Assembly (NCBI RefSeq): GCF_947496985.1
Contig: NZ_CANMEZ010000015.1
Coordinates: forward strand, 29,374 to 93,373
DNA from: an uncultured Kordia sp.
Lineage (GTDB): Bacteria > Bacteroidota > Bacteroidia > Flavobacteriales > Flavobacteriaceae
Direction: 5' to 3'
DNA: 64,000 bases
Both the position numbers and the translations under genes were made by a program. The stretch's first letter is position 1. Every line of letters begins with the position of its first letter. Shown one piece after another: positions 23,677-32,606 of the stretch. The notes beneath the pieces are model-generated. The model was not told the origin of the DNA, made no database searches, and saw only the letters and a program-made list of their open reading frames with translations.

Positions 23677-24357
23677 TTAGCAGCATTTTTCTGAAACTTT
23701 GATTGCGCTTCTTATTGAATCAATTCCATCTGCTATTAGCATTGCTATTTTTACAGCTAATAATCCTCCACCTGAAAGGACTCCCAAAAGGATCGTTCCA
23801 GCAACTTTAGCTGCAAACCATATTTTTTCAATAGGACCCATTTCATTTTTTATGATATCAAAAAGAGTGCTTAAAATGTTTTCTTTTATAAGGATTTTTA
23901 GAATCTCATACAGATTTTCTACTTTTTTAGATACACTCTTTTCATTAACAAGCTTAAGTATAAAATCATATATTTTACTGCTTACTTGTAAAATACGATT
24001 GATAAGTGTTGCAGATTTTTTAACACTTCTAGGCACTGAAGCTCCAAATGCTGAAATAAGCAAAGACAAAAAATCTATTGTAAATTCTACAACTGCTTTT
24101 TCACATTCACTTCTTTGAAGAAAATATTCATCTGAAAGTTCTACTGATTCGTAATCATCAAAAAGCACCATTGGTTTATTGAAAAAGGTATCTTCAATTC
24201 CAAACTTTTCTTGTAAAGATGCTTCATTTGCTTCAGACGGATTTCTCCAATAATTTACTAATGATTCTTTATTTGGTTCTATATGTTTTTGAAGTTCTGG
24301 GTCCCATTTATAAAGTGTTTCTAATACTTTTAATTCTTGAGATGTTAGTTTGCTCAT
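23677..24357 (-). CDS. Hypothetical protein with hydrophobic C-terminal segment, 226 aa
   Basis: Not recognised. Residues 1-85 are charged and soluble; 85-180 are amphipathic helices; about 182-218 form a Gly/Ala/Leu-rich hydrophobic segment (AGTILLGVLSGGGLLAVKIA) resembling membrane-inserting regions, and the protein ends in Cys-Cys. No signal peptide or GG leader. It precedes a lipase on the same strand. Possible readings are a membrane-active effector or an inner-membrane partner; nothing in the sequence decides between them. Confidence 0.65.
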   Translation of the reverse strand: MSKLTSQELKVLETLYKWDPELQKHIEPNKESLVNYWRNPSEANEASLQEKFGIEDTFFNKPMVLFDDYESVELSDEYFLQRSECEKAVVEFTIDFLSLLISAFGASVPRSVKKSATLINRILQVSSKIYDFILKLVNEKSVSKKVENLYEILKILIKENILSTLFDIIKNEMGPIEKIWFAAKVAGTILLGVLSGGGLLAVKIAMLIADGIDSIRSAIKVSEKCC

Positions 24358-24710
24358 AATTATAATTTTAGTTGGTTCTCCTACTCTATTTAGGCTTTTC
24401 AGATTTCGCCAAAAAAAAGCATTTATACGACGTCATTTGTTTGCTTTTACAGTGTAAATGTAGTTTTGAATTTGAAGTTGATTAGGAATAATTCGTCAAC
24501 GCAGAAGAATGTAACGCAAACGATGAAAAGTGAAGAGTTAAGAGAAATTGGTAATTAACGAGAAGTCATTGACAACTAATTTTGTATGCATTAGAATTCC
24601 GTAAGGGATAGCGCGATTTGTTGGAGCTCCTTGGAATGCAATGGAGAGAGCGACTCGCAAAAGCCCGACCTGAGTTTTTCGCGAAGGTTACGCCCAAATT
24701 TAAAAAAATT
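24358..24710. other. Intergenic region with a G+C-richer repeat-like block
   Basis: 353 bases without a credible gene. The left part is ordinary AT-rich promoter-like DNA for the 226-aa gene. From about 24595 to 24700 the base composition shifts: AGGGATAGCGCGATTTG, GAGAGAGCGACTCGCAAAAG, CCCGACC and TTCGCGAAGGTTACGCCC. Blocks of this kind recur after operons in many flavobacterial genomes, so this is probably a dispersed intergenic repeat downstream of the response regulator gene. Only one copy is in the window. Confidence 0.45.
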
Positions 24711-25448
24711 CTATTTTATAATTGTGAAGAGTTCTAATAGTAGTTTTCGATGACGTTGACTTACTGGTAAATTTTGCCCATTTTTTAGTGTCAACATGTA
24801 ATCGTTCGGATGTACTGATGCAATTTGATTGATATTTACTATGTGTTTTCTGTGAATGGACACAAAGTTCTGAGGTAGTGTTTCCGAAAAGCTTTTTAGG
24901 CTTTTATAGACCAAAAATTTAGCGTCACTTGTGAAGATATTACAATATTTATCATCAGATTCTAGATAATAAATGTCTGCAATTGCTACTTTTATTAATA
25001 CATTCCCTTTTTTAATGAGTAAGGTATTGTTAATTTCCAATGCGCTGTTTTCTTTGGTCGTCAGTTGCCCAATTTGATCCACATATTTTTCAATTGCTAG
25101 TTCTATTGCGAAACGAATTTCCAAGGGATCAACAGGTTTTAGCAGGTAATTGTATGGCTTTTGCTTTTTTGCAGCAATGAATGATAGCTTGTCTTTTGAG
25201 TTGGTTAAGAATAAGATCGGAATTGGATTGTGATTGTTGATATAATCTGCAAATTGAATGCCTTCTCGTTTGCCGTCAATGAAAATGTCTAAGATGGCTA
25301 TGTCAGGAGTTTTATCATTAAAAAGTTGTGTAGCTTCTTCATAATTTCTTGCAACTCCAGTAATATGATATTGTTCTGAAAGTATTTCTTTTAGTATTAT
25401 TACTTCTTCTGGACTGTCTTCAAGAATTAAAATGTTTATTTTTTCCAT
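24711..25448 (-). CDS. LytTR-family response regulator
   Basis: 245 residues: receiver domain (about 5-120) with acidic residues Glu10-Asp11, phospho-acceptor Asp54 (DIAILDIFIDG) and the LLKPVDP switch motif, then a LytTR DNA-binding domain (about 145-242; SIHRKHIVNINQIASVHPND). It lies 6 bases after the histidine kinase gene, so they form a cognate pair. No binding sites recognised nearby. Confidence 0.93.
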   Translation of the reverse strand: MEKINILILEDSPEEVIILKEILSEQYHITGVARNYEEATQLFNDKTPDIAILDIFIDGKREGIQFADYINNHNPIPILFLTNSKDKLSFIAAKKQKPYNYLLKPVDPLEIRFAIELAIEKYVDQIGQLTTKENSALEINNTLLIKKGNVLIKVAIADIYYLESDDKYCNIFTSDAKFLVYKSLKSFSETLPQNFVSIHRKHIVNINQIASVHPNDYMLTLKNGQNLPVSQRHRKLLLELFTIIK

Positions 25449-25454
25449 ATAAGT

Positions 25455-27167
25455 TTACGCTACATTTTTAAACGGTACTGATATGTTTACAATCGTTCCT
25501 CCTGTTGGGTTTTGCTCAATTTTTATTGTTCCGCCATTGAGTTGTATCATTGATTTTGTGAGCATTAAACCTAGACCTGAGCTTTTTCTACCTGTGGTAT
25601 CATTTTGAGCTTTATTGGTTTGTATTTCAAAAATGCTTTTTAATACTTTTTCAGGAATTCCAATACCTGAATCTGTAATAAAAACTGTGAATGTTTCATC
25701 TTCTTCCTCTCCAGAAATTATGATGTTTCCTCCTTCTGGCGTGAATTTTATTGCGTTGTCTAAACAGTTTCGAATTACAATTTTAAAAATTTCCATGTCG
25801 CCATATACCAATACTTTTTTTTTGATATCAATATTAAATTGAATGTCTTTTTCTTCTATTAATGATTGATATTGTTGTTCTATTTGATGAATGATTTGCC
25901 ATAACGGAAACCAATCTTTTTGTACAGAAAGTAAATCGGACTGACTTAGAGACCAATTCAATAGATTATCAAGTAATAGACTTAGCGAATCTATAATTTT
26001 TGAAACATTTTTATCAGATGAGATAGCATCTGAATCTTTTTTTACAGCTCGTAATTGAAATAATTGCTTTAGGCGTGCAACAGGACTGCGTAAATCGTGT
26101 GCAATAATTGTAAATAGCTGGTTTTTAACAGTATTTGTTTCATTCAATTCACGGTTTAGCTTTTTGATTTGTTTATGTTGCTGTGCGAGTTTTCTATATA
26201 AAATAAGACCTCCTAAAAATGCTATAAGAATTCCAACAGAAATTGCAATTAATGTGTTACTTTCTGCTGTTTTTATGTCTAATTCGGCTTGTTTTTGTGC
26301 AATATTAAAGGCTTCTTTTTCTTGCGCAACTTGCCATAATGAATTTTGTTTTTGAAGTGAATCATTAATAGCGGAATGCTCTTTTAAGTAGTTGATTGCT
26401 TCTGAATGCTTTTTTAAAACTTCTGAAATGAAATACTTGTTATAGGTAATCGTTTTTTTTAATTCTAAATCTTTAATCGATTTCGAAAATGTATATGCTG
26501 AATCAAAGTATTGTGCAGCAATTAGATCTTTGTATTCCTCAAAATATAGATTCCCTATATTTGAGTATGTTTTTGCTATTTGGAAAGTATCACGTTTACT
26601 TTTGTTCGTTATTAAGATATTCTGATATAACTCATTTGCTTCTTTATATTTACTTTTTAAAAGAAAAATATACGCTTGATTTTGTGCAATTTCATTTTTC
26701 AAATAATACGATTGTTTTATCGGAATTTTCAATGCTTTTTCAAAATAAAAATTCGCAGAATCGTATTGTTGTTTTTTCAAATATAAACTACCTAAACTTT
26801 TAAAAATAAATTGATTAATACTCTTATCTGATACATCTTGAAGACTTAAAAGATAGTTTTTCGCCTTATCTTCTAAGCCTAAAGCATATAGTAGATGGTT
26901 TTGAAACAATTGTTTTAAAGTATCATTTGTCTTAATATCTGATAGAATATATTTTTTTGAGGCTTTAAAATTACGTTTTGATAGACTCACATGCGCATTA
27001 TGCCATGCATTTACATCTCCTAGTTTTATAATATTTCGGTCTTCGGGATTTTTTTTGCAGTATTCACAATGATTTATAAACCATGTTTCTGTGTATGTAT
27101 TTTGTCCAAATACTGAAATGGTGAGTAGTGTAAAAATAATAAAAACATAATAGTTAATTATTTTCAT
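25455..27167 (-). CDS. TPR-containing sensor histidine kinase
   Basis: 570 residues: signal peptide (1-21, ending FGQ), periplasmic TPR-like repeats to about 300, one transmembrane helix (LIAISVGILIAFLGGLILY), a coiled coil, the HisKA phospho-acceptor block (IIAHDLRSPVARLKQLF) and a HATPase domain with N box NCLDNAIKFTPEGG, DSGIGIP and SGLGLMLTKSM. Classic Bacteroidetes layout in which periplasmic TPRs do the sensing. Pairs with the adjacent LytTR response regulator; preceded by a 157-aa unknown gene 12 bases upstream. Confidence 0.93.
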   Translation of the reverse strand: MKIINYYVFIIFTLLTISVFGQNTYTETWFINHCEYCKKNPEDRNIIKLGDVNAWHNAHVSLSKRNFKASKKYILSDIKTNDTLKQLFQNHLLYALGLEDKAKNYLLSLQDVSDKSINQFIFKSLGSLYLKKQQYDSANFYFEKALKIPIKQSYYLKNEIAQNQAYIFLLKSKYKEANELYQNILITNKSKRDTFQIAKTYSNIGNLYFEEYKDLIAAQYFDSAYTFSKSIKDLELKKTITYNKYFISEVLKKHSEAINYLKEHSAINDSLQKQNSLWQVAQEKEAFNIAQKQAELDIKTAESNTLIAISVGILIAFLGGLILYRKLAQQHKQIKKLNRELNETNTVKNQLFTIIAHDLRSPVARLKQLFQLRAVKKDSDAISSDKNVSKIIDSLSLLLDNLLNWSLSQSDLLSVQKDWFPLWQIIHQIEQQYQSLIEEKDIQFNIDIKKKVLVYGDMEIFKIVIRNCLDNAIKFTPEGGNIIISGEEEDETFTVFITDSGIGIPEKVLKSIFEIQTNKAQNDTTGRKSSGLGLMLTKSMIQLNGGTIKIEQNPTGGTIVNISVPFKNVA

Positions 27168-27179
27168 AAACTAAGACTA

Positions 27180-27653
27180 TTATGTTTCATTTTCGTTTCT
27201 ATGAATAATAACTTTAGTCCCACGTTTTGGATTTCCAACATCGTAAGGTTTTGATATATTATTTTCAGTATCAGGTTTTATGTAATTGAAGTTCACATTA
27301 CATAAAACTACTCTGCCTTTTTGTAGATCAACACTTGATTTAATAATAAACATCCATAAATTCTGTGGTTTTGTAGGTTCATAGAGTCTATTTTTAACAT
27401 CAATTTCAATTTCATATAGATCTGGATTAGCTTCATTAGTTACTTCATATACTGTATAATCACCTTTTTTAATTTCATTATGAAAATAAACATATAAATA
27501 TATTATATTTTTGTCCTTAACGCTACTAATTCTAAGGAAAGGTCCTAAAGAACCTTCTTCAATAAACTCATCTTTCAACGGTTCTACATTTTCTGCAGCT
27601 ATATGTACATTATAATCTTTCCCTTCTACTAAAGGTTTTGATAGTTTTTCCAT
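27180..27653 (-). CDS. Hypothetical protein, 157 aa, in a two-component operon
   Basis: Not recognised. A soluble, beta-strand-rich protein without signal peptide (IIYLYVYFHNEIKKGDY, GRVVLCNVNFNYI) and a basic C-terminus. It lies 12 bases upstream of the histidine kinase and is very probably co-transcribed with it. It could be an accessory or target of the system; no motif supports a specific role. Confidence 0.65.
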   Translation of the reverse strand: MEKLSKPLVEGKDYNVHIAAENVEPLKDEFIEEGSLGPFLRISSVKDKNIIYLYVYFHNEIKKGDYTVYEVTNEANPDLYEIEIDVKNRLYEPTKPQNLWMFIIKSSVDLQKGRVVLCNVNFNYIKPDTENNISKPYDVGNPKRGTKVIIHRNENET

Positions 27654-27818
27654 GGCTGGTAATTTTGATATTTGACTAATATAAAATATATTTATGGTAA
27701 ACGAAAGAATAATCTTTCTTTAATCATAATCATACACAGTAGTTATATTAGCCAAAATACAAGCATTATTATCACTGTTATTTTCGTGAAATCTTATACA
27801 CAATGCTTACTTAATACT

Positions 27819-29180
27819 TTATATTTGTTCATATACAATAGCTTCTACGGCTCCTGTTGCAGAGTTGATAACTCCTGTTGTTTTTTCTACAGGAGACATT
27901 CGAACCCATGAACCTGCGTATGTATCACCAAAGCCAAAAGATCCCCAAACTAACTTGTGCGGCGTCCATTCATTTTCTTTGTTTGGAGCTAATAGATTTA
28001 ATGAATCGCTAAATTCTTGCGCAATGTATTTTTTGGTTGCTAATGCATTTTCTATTGCATTTTCCCAATTAGTTATTGACATAAATTTTCCGATAAAAAC
28101 ATCATTTCCTTGTAAGCCATCACTGATTTTTATGACAAATTTATCTTTATTCGTTTTCAATAGTTTGATAATGTTATGTGTTTCATTTTCATAGATTACG
28201 TCAGCATCTGTAACAAGTTCTGTCCAAGGAATATATTGCAATACCAATTCATTCTGAGTTCCTTCAAATTTATTTTCATTAGCAAGTCGTCGTAACAAAG
28301 CTAAATTTCTTTTATCACGAATAAATGTAGTTCCCAAATGATCAGGAAAGTAAATACTATTCATGATAAATGCACGAAATAAATCTGGCGAAATTGTATT
28401 TAACGAAAAATCTAGAATTAATACTGCATGCATATTTTTATTTTCAAAATACAATCCGTCACTTTTCATTTTCAATGATAAAACCGTATCCATATATACA
28501 TTTCCTCTTTTTCCAATTCGTTGCAATTCTTTTTTCAACAATGCGTCAAAAAAGTTTTTTGCTACTTCATTGTATTCTTTTTCACTATCTTCTCTGGATA
28601 CTAAAAAGATATTAATTTCTGCACTATTTGTTTGCGTATACGCTAAGATTTGCTCAACAACAAATTTAATATATAGTGTTTGTGTTTTACGATAGTTAAA
28701 TTGTTTCCCCGTATTTACATTTGATAATATATTGTGTGTATTTCTAATAATTGGTTCAAAGTTTTGAAACTCCATTCCTCCTATTGAAGAGCCCATGTTT
28801 ACTTCTAATACTTTGAATCCTGTTGTTGTTAAACTTAGGTCTAATCGGCAACTTACAGGAACTTCTTTTTCTTGGCACATCATTGAAAATTGTGCAATTG
28901 TTTCATCACCATCAAAATAAAAATCAGCAATTTCCTGAGCATCATCCTTAAAATAAAGTCTAGGAATTTTGTGCAATAGTTTTGGAATTAATGTACTTAC
29001 TTCCGTTAATTTTTGAGTTAATTCTTTGTCTACAATTACTGGACAAGAAGAAATAGGGTATTTGAAATTTCGGAAAATTTCTGGTAATACATCTGTATTT
29101 GTATTAATTAATGCTGGAATTACTTCACTGGATTGCTCTTTAAAAGCGGTATAAGTATCAAATAAGATTGTCTGTTTCAT
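27819..29180 (-). CDS. Circularly permuted ATP-grasp-like protein, paralogue 3
   Basis: 453 residues, homologous along its length to the proteins at 31156 and 32607. Recognisable parts: the N-terminal YPISSCPVIV region; CRLDLS followed by FKVLEVNMGSSIGG (Glu126/Asn128, probable metal/ATP ligands); DKRNLALLRRLANENKF; FVIKISDGLQGNDVFIGKF and YIAQEF, as in the nucleotide-binding half of permuted ATP-grasp enzymes; and a C-terminal YAGSWVRMS...GVINSATGA. Family members join a carboxylate to an amine through an acyl phosphate. It is the last gene of the NRPS cluster and the most diverged of the three. Assignment rests on motifs read by eye. Confidence 0.65.
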   Translation of the reverse strand: MKQTILFDTYTAFKEQSSEVIPALINTNTDVLPEIFRNFKYPISSCPVIVDKELTQKLTEVSTLIPKLLHKIPRLYFKDDAQEIADFYFDGDETIAQFSMMCQEKEVPVSCRLDLSLTTTGFKVLEVNMGSSIGGMEFQNFEPIIRNTHNILSNVNTGKQFNYRKTQTLYIKFVVEQILAYTQTNSAEINIFLVSREDSEKEYNEVAKNFFDALLKKELQRIGKRGNVYMDTVLSLKMKSDGLYFENKNMHAVLILDFSLNTISPDLFRAFIMNSIYFPDHLGTTFIRDKRNLALLRRLANENKFEGTQNELVLQYIPWTELVTDADVIYENETHNIIKLLKTNKDKFVIKISDGLQGNDVFIGKFMSITNWENAIENALATKKYIAQEFSDSLNLLAPNKENEWTPHKLVWGSFGFGDTYAGSWVRMSPVEKTTGVINSATGAVEAIVYEQI

Positions 29181-29197
29181 ATTTGTTTATTTATCTA

Positions 29198-31120
29198 TTA
29201 AAAGGATATTATTCCCCAATAAAGGAAATATAATGCGATAAGGGAATTTGAAAATAAAATGGTTACGGCTACACCGATACTTGGCACTTTTCGAATGCTG
29301 ATGATAAAGTAAATGATGGTACAAAGCAATACTGCTATAAATATGTACAATAACGTGAATAGGTATTCGTATTCTTCTGGAAATCCGAATGCTAAAGTAT
29401 ATAAATTATTGTCTGCCGTACTAATTAACGCTATTATAAATCCGAATACTAATACTACACCAATTGCAGAACTTAGTATGAATAATAATTTCATAATTAG
29501 ACTTGTTTTTTTTCCATTTTTCTTTTTAAACATTGAAATTATATAACCAAAAAATGTAATTATACATACTAATAATGCAATTAATAAGGGTCCAAAAAAT
29601 AGTATATCTGGCGAACCAAAACTATTCCCCATTTTTGAAATTCCTTTGTTTATACTGATATTATTGATGAAACTTACTTTTTGATTGATTTCTGTTGTTT
29701 CTGCTTTTGGACGTTGATTTGGCGATTTTACAAATTGATTAACCATTTTTTTTGCAGACCAACTGAAACTAGACGCATGTCCTGTAGTTTTTGTATTTAT
29801 TATATATGTAGTAGTAGTTTTTGATTGTAATGCTTCTCCATTTGTTTCTGGTGTTATTGGATCAAATTTTCCTGTAAAGATTAACGTAGGAACATTTACT
29901 TGTAATCCTACTGAATCAATTTTGATATTATTCTCTAACTTTTTATTCCAAGAATCACATACTACAAAATCCGAAGCATAGAATGATAAACCTTCTTTTA
30001 ACTTAGTTGTTTTATTATTGTTTTCATAGGTTTCATATGAATTATTCGGAATGGTTTCATTGCAACTTACGCAATAATACATTCCATAATCTAGCGATAA
30101 AGCACCTGAAAAAGCTACTACCAATTCGCTCAAGGCTTCTTTGTTTTCATTGTTAAATTCGTAAATTAATAACGGTAATACTTCTATGAGTTGTTGATTG
30201 TATAATGCTTGATGAATGGCAATTTTAAAATCTTCCGCATTGTACGTGAATGTTCCTTCTTCAATAATATCTTTGTTGACTTCTACTGTTATAGGGTTCT
30301 TTTGCAACTTCTCAATTGTTTCATAGTATTTATTTTCTAAATCAGGATAATCCATATTACAATCTGGATCATTTTTACAATCTGTAAATACTTTGTTTAG
30401 ACTACTTATGTAATTGATAGTATTGTTTGTATAATATTCTTTAATGTCTGAAATTGGTGAATCTAAAATTAAAGTATGCACATCTTGAGGAAAATTGTTT
30501 GCATATACTTGCGCCATGTATGTTCCATAAGAAATTCCATAAACAGTCCAATTGTCATATTTTAGGTATGTTTTAAGACTATGTAAGTCTTTTGCAATGT
30601 TTCCACTATGATATGCTGTTACATCTATTTCTTCTATGAGTAGTTTTCGTTGACATTTCATAGCGGCCGTCGCTTTCTCTATTGCATCTTCGGCTGGTGT
30701 TTGGTTTTTAGCTAATATTTTAAAGAATTCATTTCCTAAATCTGGACATAGTTTTGGTTCGGATAATCCTGTTCCTCTTACATCTATTAAAATTATATCG
30801 CTTTTTTCTCGTAATGGATGCGATATCCAAGACCATACGGCATTTATAGCTCCAGATCCTGGTCCTCCTTCTATTACTACAACTGGACTTCCTTTTTCTT
30901 TGTTTTTTGAGGTACTTTTGATAACAGCGACCGCTAATTTCACAGATTTATCCGTGGTACCATTCCAATTTTCAGGTACCGTTAAATATCCCCATTCAAT
31001 ATCCTCGTTTTTAAGTGTTTCTGATTTTGGGTAAAATGATTCTGTTTTTTCAAAATGCTGTGCTTGTATGGTCACAGAGAAAAGGAAAAAGACTAGTAAG
31101 AGTTTTAATTTTTTATACAT
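29198..31120 (-). CDS. Exported alpha/beta hydrolase (tripeptidyl aminopeptidase-like) with C-terminal membrane domain
   Basis: 640 residues. Signal peptide 1-20 (ending IQA). The hydrolase core (about 40-480) is of the S33/tripeptidyl aminopeptidase type: oxyanion motif EGGPGSGA, DVRGTGLSEP, nucleophile Ser197 in GISYGTY, and LIFTGKFDPITP followed by GHASSF supplying Asp and His. After about residue 505 come four or five transmembrane helices, an unusual addition that would tether the enzyme to the membrane with the catalytic domain outside. Lying between two ATP-grasp paralogues in the NRPS cluster, it could trim or mature the peptide on export, or confer resistance. Confidence 0.85.
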   Translation of the reverse strand: MYKKLKLLLVFFLFSVTIQAQHFEKTESFYPKSETLKNEDIEWGYLTVPENWNGTTDKSVKLAVAVIKSTSKNKEKGSPVVVIEGGPGSGAINAVWSWISHPLREKSDIILIDVRGTGLSEPKLCPDLGNEFFKILAKNQTPAEDAIEKATAAMKCQRKLLIEEIDVTAYHSGNIAKDLHSLKTYLKYDNWTVYGISYGTYMAQVYANNFPQDVHTLILDSPISDIKEYYTNNTINYISSLNKVFTDCKNDPDCNMDYPDLENKYYETIEKLQKNPITVEVNKDIIEEGTFTYNAEDFKIAIHQALYNQQLIEVLPLLIYEFNNENKEALSELVVAFSGALSLDYGMYYCVSCNETIPNNSYETYENNNKTTKLKEGLSFYASDFVVCDSWNKKLENNIKIDSVGLQVNVPTLIFTGKFDPITPETNGEALQSKTTTTYIINTKTTGHASSFSWSAKKMVNQFVKSPNQRPKAETTEINQKVSFINNISINKGISKMGNSFGSPDILFFGPLLIALLVCIITFFGYIISMFKKKNGKKTSLIMKLLFILSSAIGVVLVFGFIIALISTADNNLYTLAFGFPEEYEYLFTLLYIFIAVLLCTIIYFIISIRKVPSIGVAVTILFSNSLIALYFLYWGIISF

Positions 31121-31155
31121 GTGTAATTTTTAGTTCTTGAACTTAAATAATAGAA

Positions 31156-32502
31156 TTATGCAATTTCATATACGATAGCTTCAATAGCACCAGTTGCGGA
31201 GTTGATAACACCAACATCCGTGACTACTTCAGACAGTCGAACCCAAACACCACCATACATACCATTAAAACCAAACATTCCCCATATGAGTTTATGTGGC
31301 GTCCATTCATTGTTTCTGTTAGGTGCTAAATAATGTTTTGAATCACAGAATTCTTGTAGAATAAATTTTCCTGAATCTAAGGTTTTAGCAACTACTGCTT
31401 CCCATTCGTCTTGGGTTAAAAATTTCCCTGCCGAAACATCTATACCTTTCAGCCCTTTAAACGGTTTAATTACAAAATTATCTTTGTGTTTTATTAAGTC
31501 AGTTACTGCCCTATTTTCTCCTTTGTAATTCACTATTTTACTTGTGAATTCAACCGTCCATGGCATCGATCTTTTAAGTAATTTGTTGTCTTCCTCGCTA
31601 AACTTACCTTCTTCTGCCAAGAATCGTAATAGAGCTAAATTTCTTTTATCTGCATGAAGATTTGTAATTAAGTTATCTGGAAAGTATGTTGTTCCCAACA
31701 AAAATGCTCTAAATACAATTGGTGGAATATCCTTTTCATTCATATCTAAGATTCCATGAATACGAATTGAATTAAAACATAAATTCTTACCATCTAAATA
31801 CAAGTCTTCAATATCACTTGTGTATACATTAATTTTGAAATCTCTATCCTTATGAACTTGATCAATCAGATCTTGAAAAAAGTTTACAGTATCTTCTGGC
31901 AACATGTTATCGCCTTCAATCAACGATAAGAAAAGGTTAATTTCTTTATCAATATCACTAACACTTCTTAAGATTTCATTCGTGATAAACTCTACATAAT
32001 GCACTTGTGTATTACTTGAAAAGTATTTTTCTTTTGTAGTACTGTTATGTAAAGGCCCATGATAACTGCGTATTTCCTCTTCAAAACTTTGTACTTGCCA
32101 ACCTCCAATAGAAGACCCCATATTGGCTTCTAATACTTTGAAACCATCATCTGAATAGCTAACGTCTAAACGAGCAGAAGCTACCATCTGCTTTTCTTGA
32201 CACATCATGGTAAACTCAGCAATTGTAGTGTTTCCTTCTAAATAAAAGTCTGCAATTTTTTGAATGTCATTATCAAAATATAATTCAGGTATTTGTGCTA
32301 TTAATTTTGGAATTCGCATACTGAGTTGCCGTATTTCGTTTGCCATTTCCTTGTTTACTAGCACAGGCCAAGAACTCACAGGGTAATGATATTTCTTGAA
32401 AATATAGGGAACATTAGCTGTTTCGCATTTTACCAACGAAGTTAATTCAGGCTTCTGTGTGGCAATAAATTCATCATGTTTGTGAGATAGAATAGAATCC
32501 AT
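31156..32502 (-). CDS. Circularly permuted ATP-grasp-like protein, paralogue 2
   Basis: 448 residues from the chosen start. The frame opens at an ATG at 32517, but MDSILSHKH at 32502 aligns with the start of the next paralogue, where the upstream ATG is ATA. Motifs: YPVSSWPVLV, ARLDVS, FKVLEANMGSSIGGWQVQSF, DKRNLALLRFLAEEGKF, FVIKPFKGLKGIDVSAGKF, FILQEF, and the C-terminal GGVWVRLS...GVINSATGAIEAIVYE. Closest to the protein at 32607. Probably an ATP-dependent carboxylate-amine ligase tied to the NRPS product; substrate unknown. Confidence 0.68.
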   Translation of the reverse strand: MDSILSHKHDEFIATQKPELTSLVKCETANVPYIFKKYHYPVSSWPVLVNKEMANEIRQLSMRIPKLIAQIPELYFDNDIQKIADFYLEGNTTIAEFTMMCQEKQMVASARLDVSYSDDGFKVLEANMGSSIGGWQVQSFEEEIRSYHGPLHNSTTKEKYFSSNTQVHYVEFITNEILRSVSDIDKEINLFLSLIEGDNMLPEDTVNFFQDLIDQVHKDRDFKINVYTSDIEDLYLDGKNLCFNSIRIHGILDMNEKDIPPIVFRAFLLGTTYFPDNLITNLHADKRNLALLRFLAEEGKFSEEDNKLLKRSMPWTVEFTSKIVNYKGENRAVTDLIKHKDNFVIKPFKGLKGIDVSAGKFLTQDEWEAVVAKTLDSGKFILQEFCDSKHYLAPNRNNEWTPHKLIWGMFGFNGMYGGVWVRLSEVVTDVGVINSATGAIEAIVYEIA

Positions 32503-32606
32503 ATGAATTGATTTCATATTAGTTAAGTATATTTTGTTCAGTTATTGTATTAATTCTTGCTACTTTTTTAGTGTAGTCTTCGTTTGTTTTAATTGTAAAA
32601 AATGCA

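Noticed and set aside
23677..24357. Pore-forming toxin with the lipase as immunity or partner
   Set aside because: Only a hydrophobic Gly-rich helix supports it; no family match, secretion signal or immunity gene was found, so it is listed as hypothetical.
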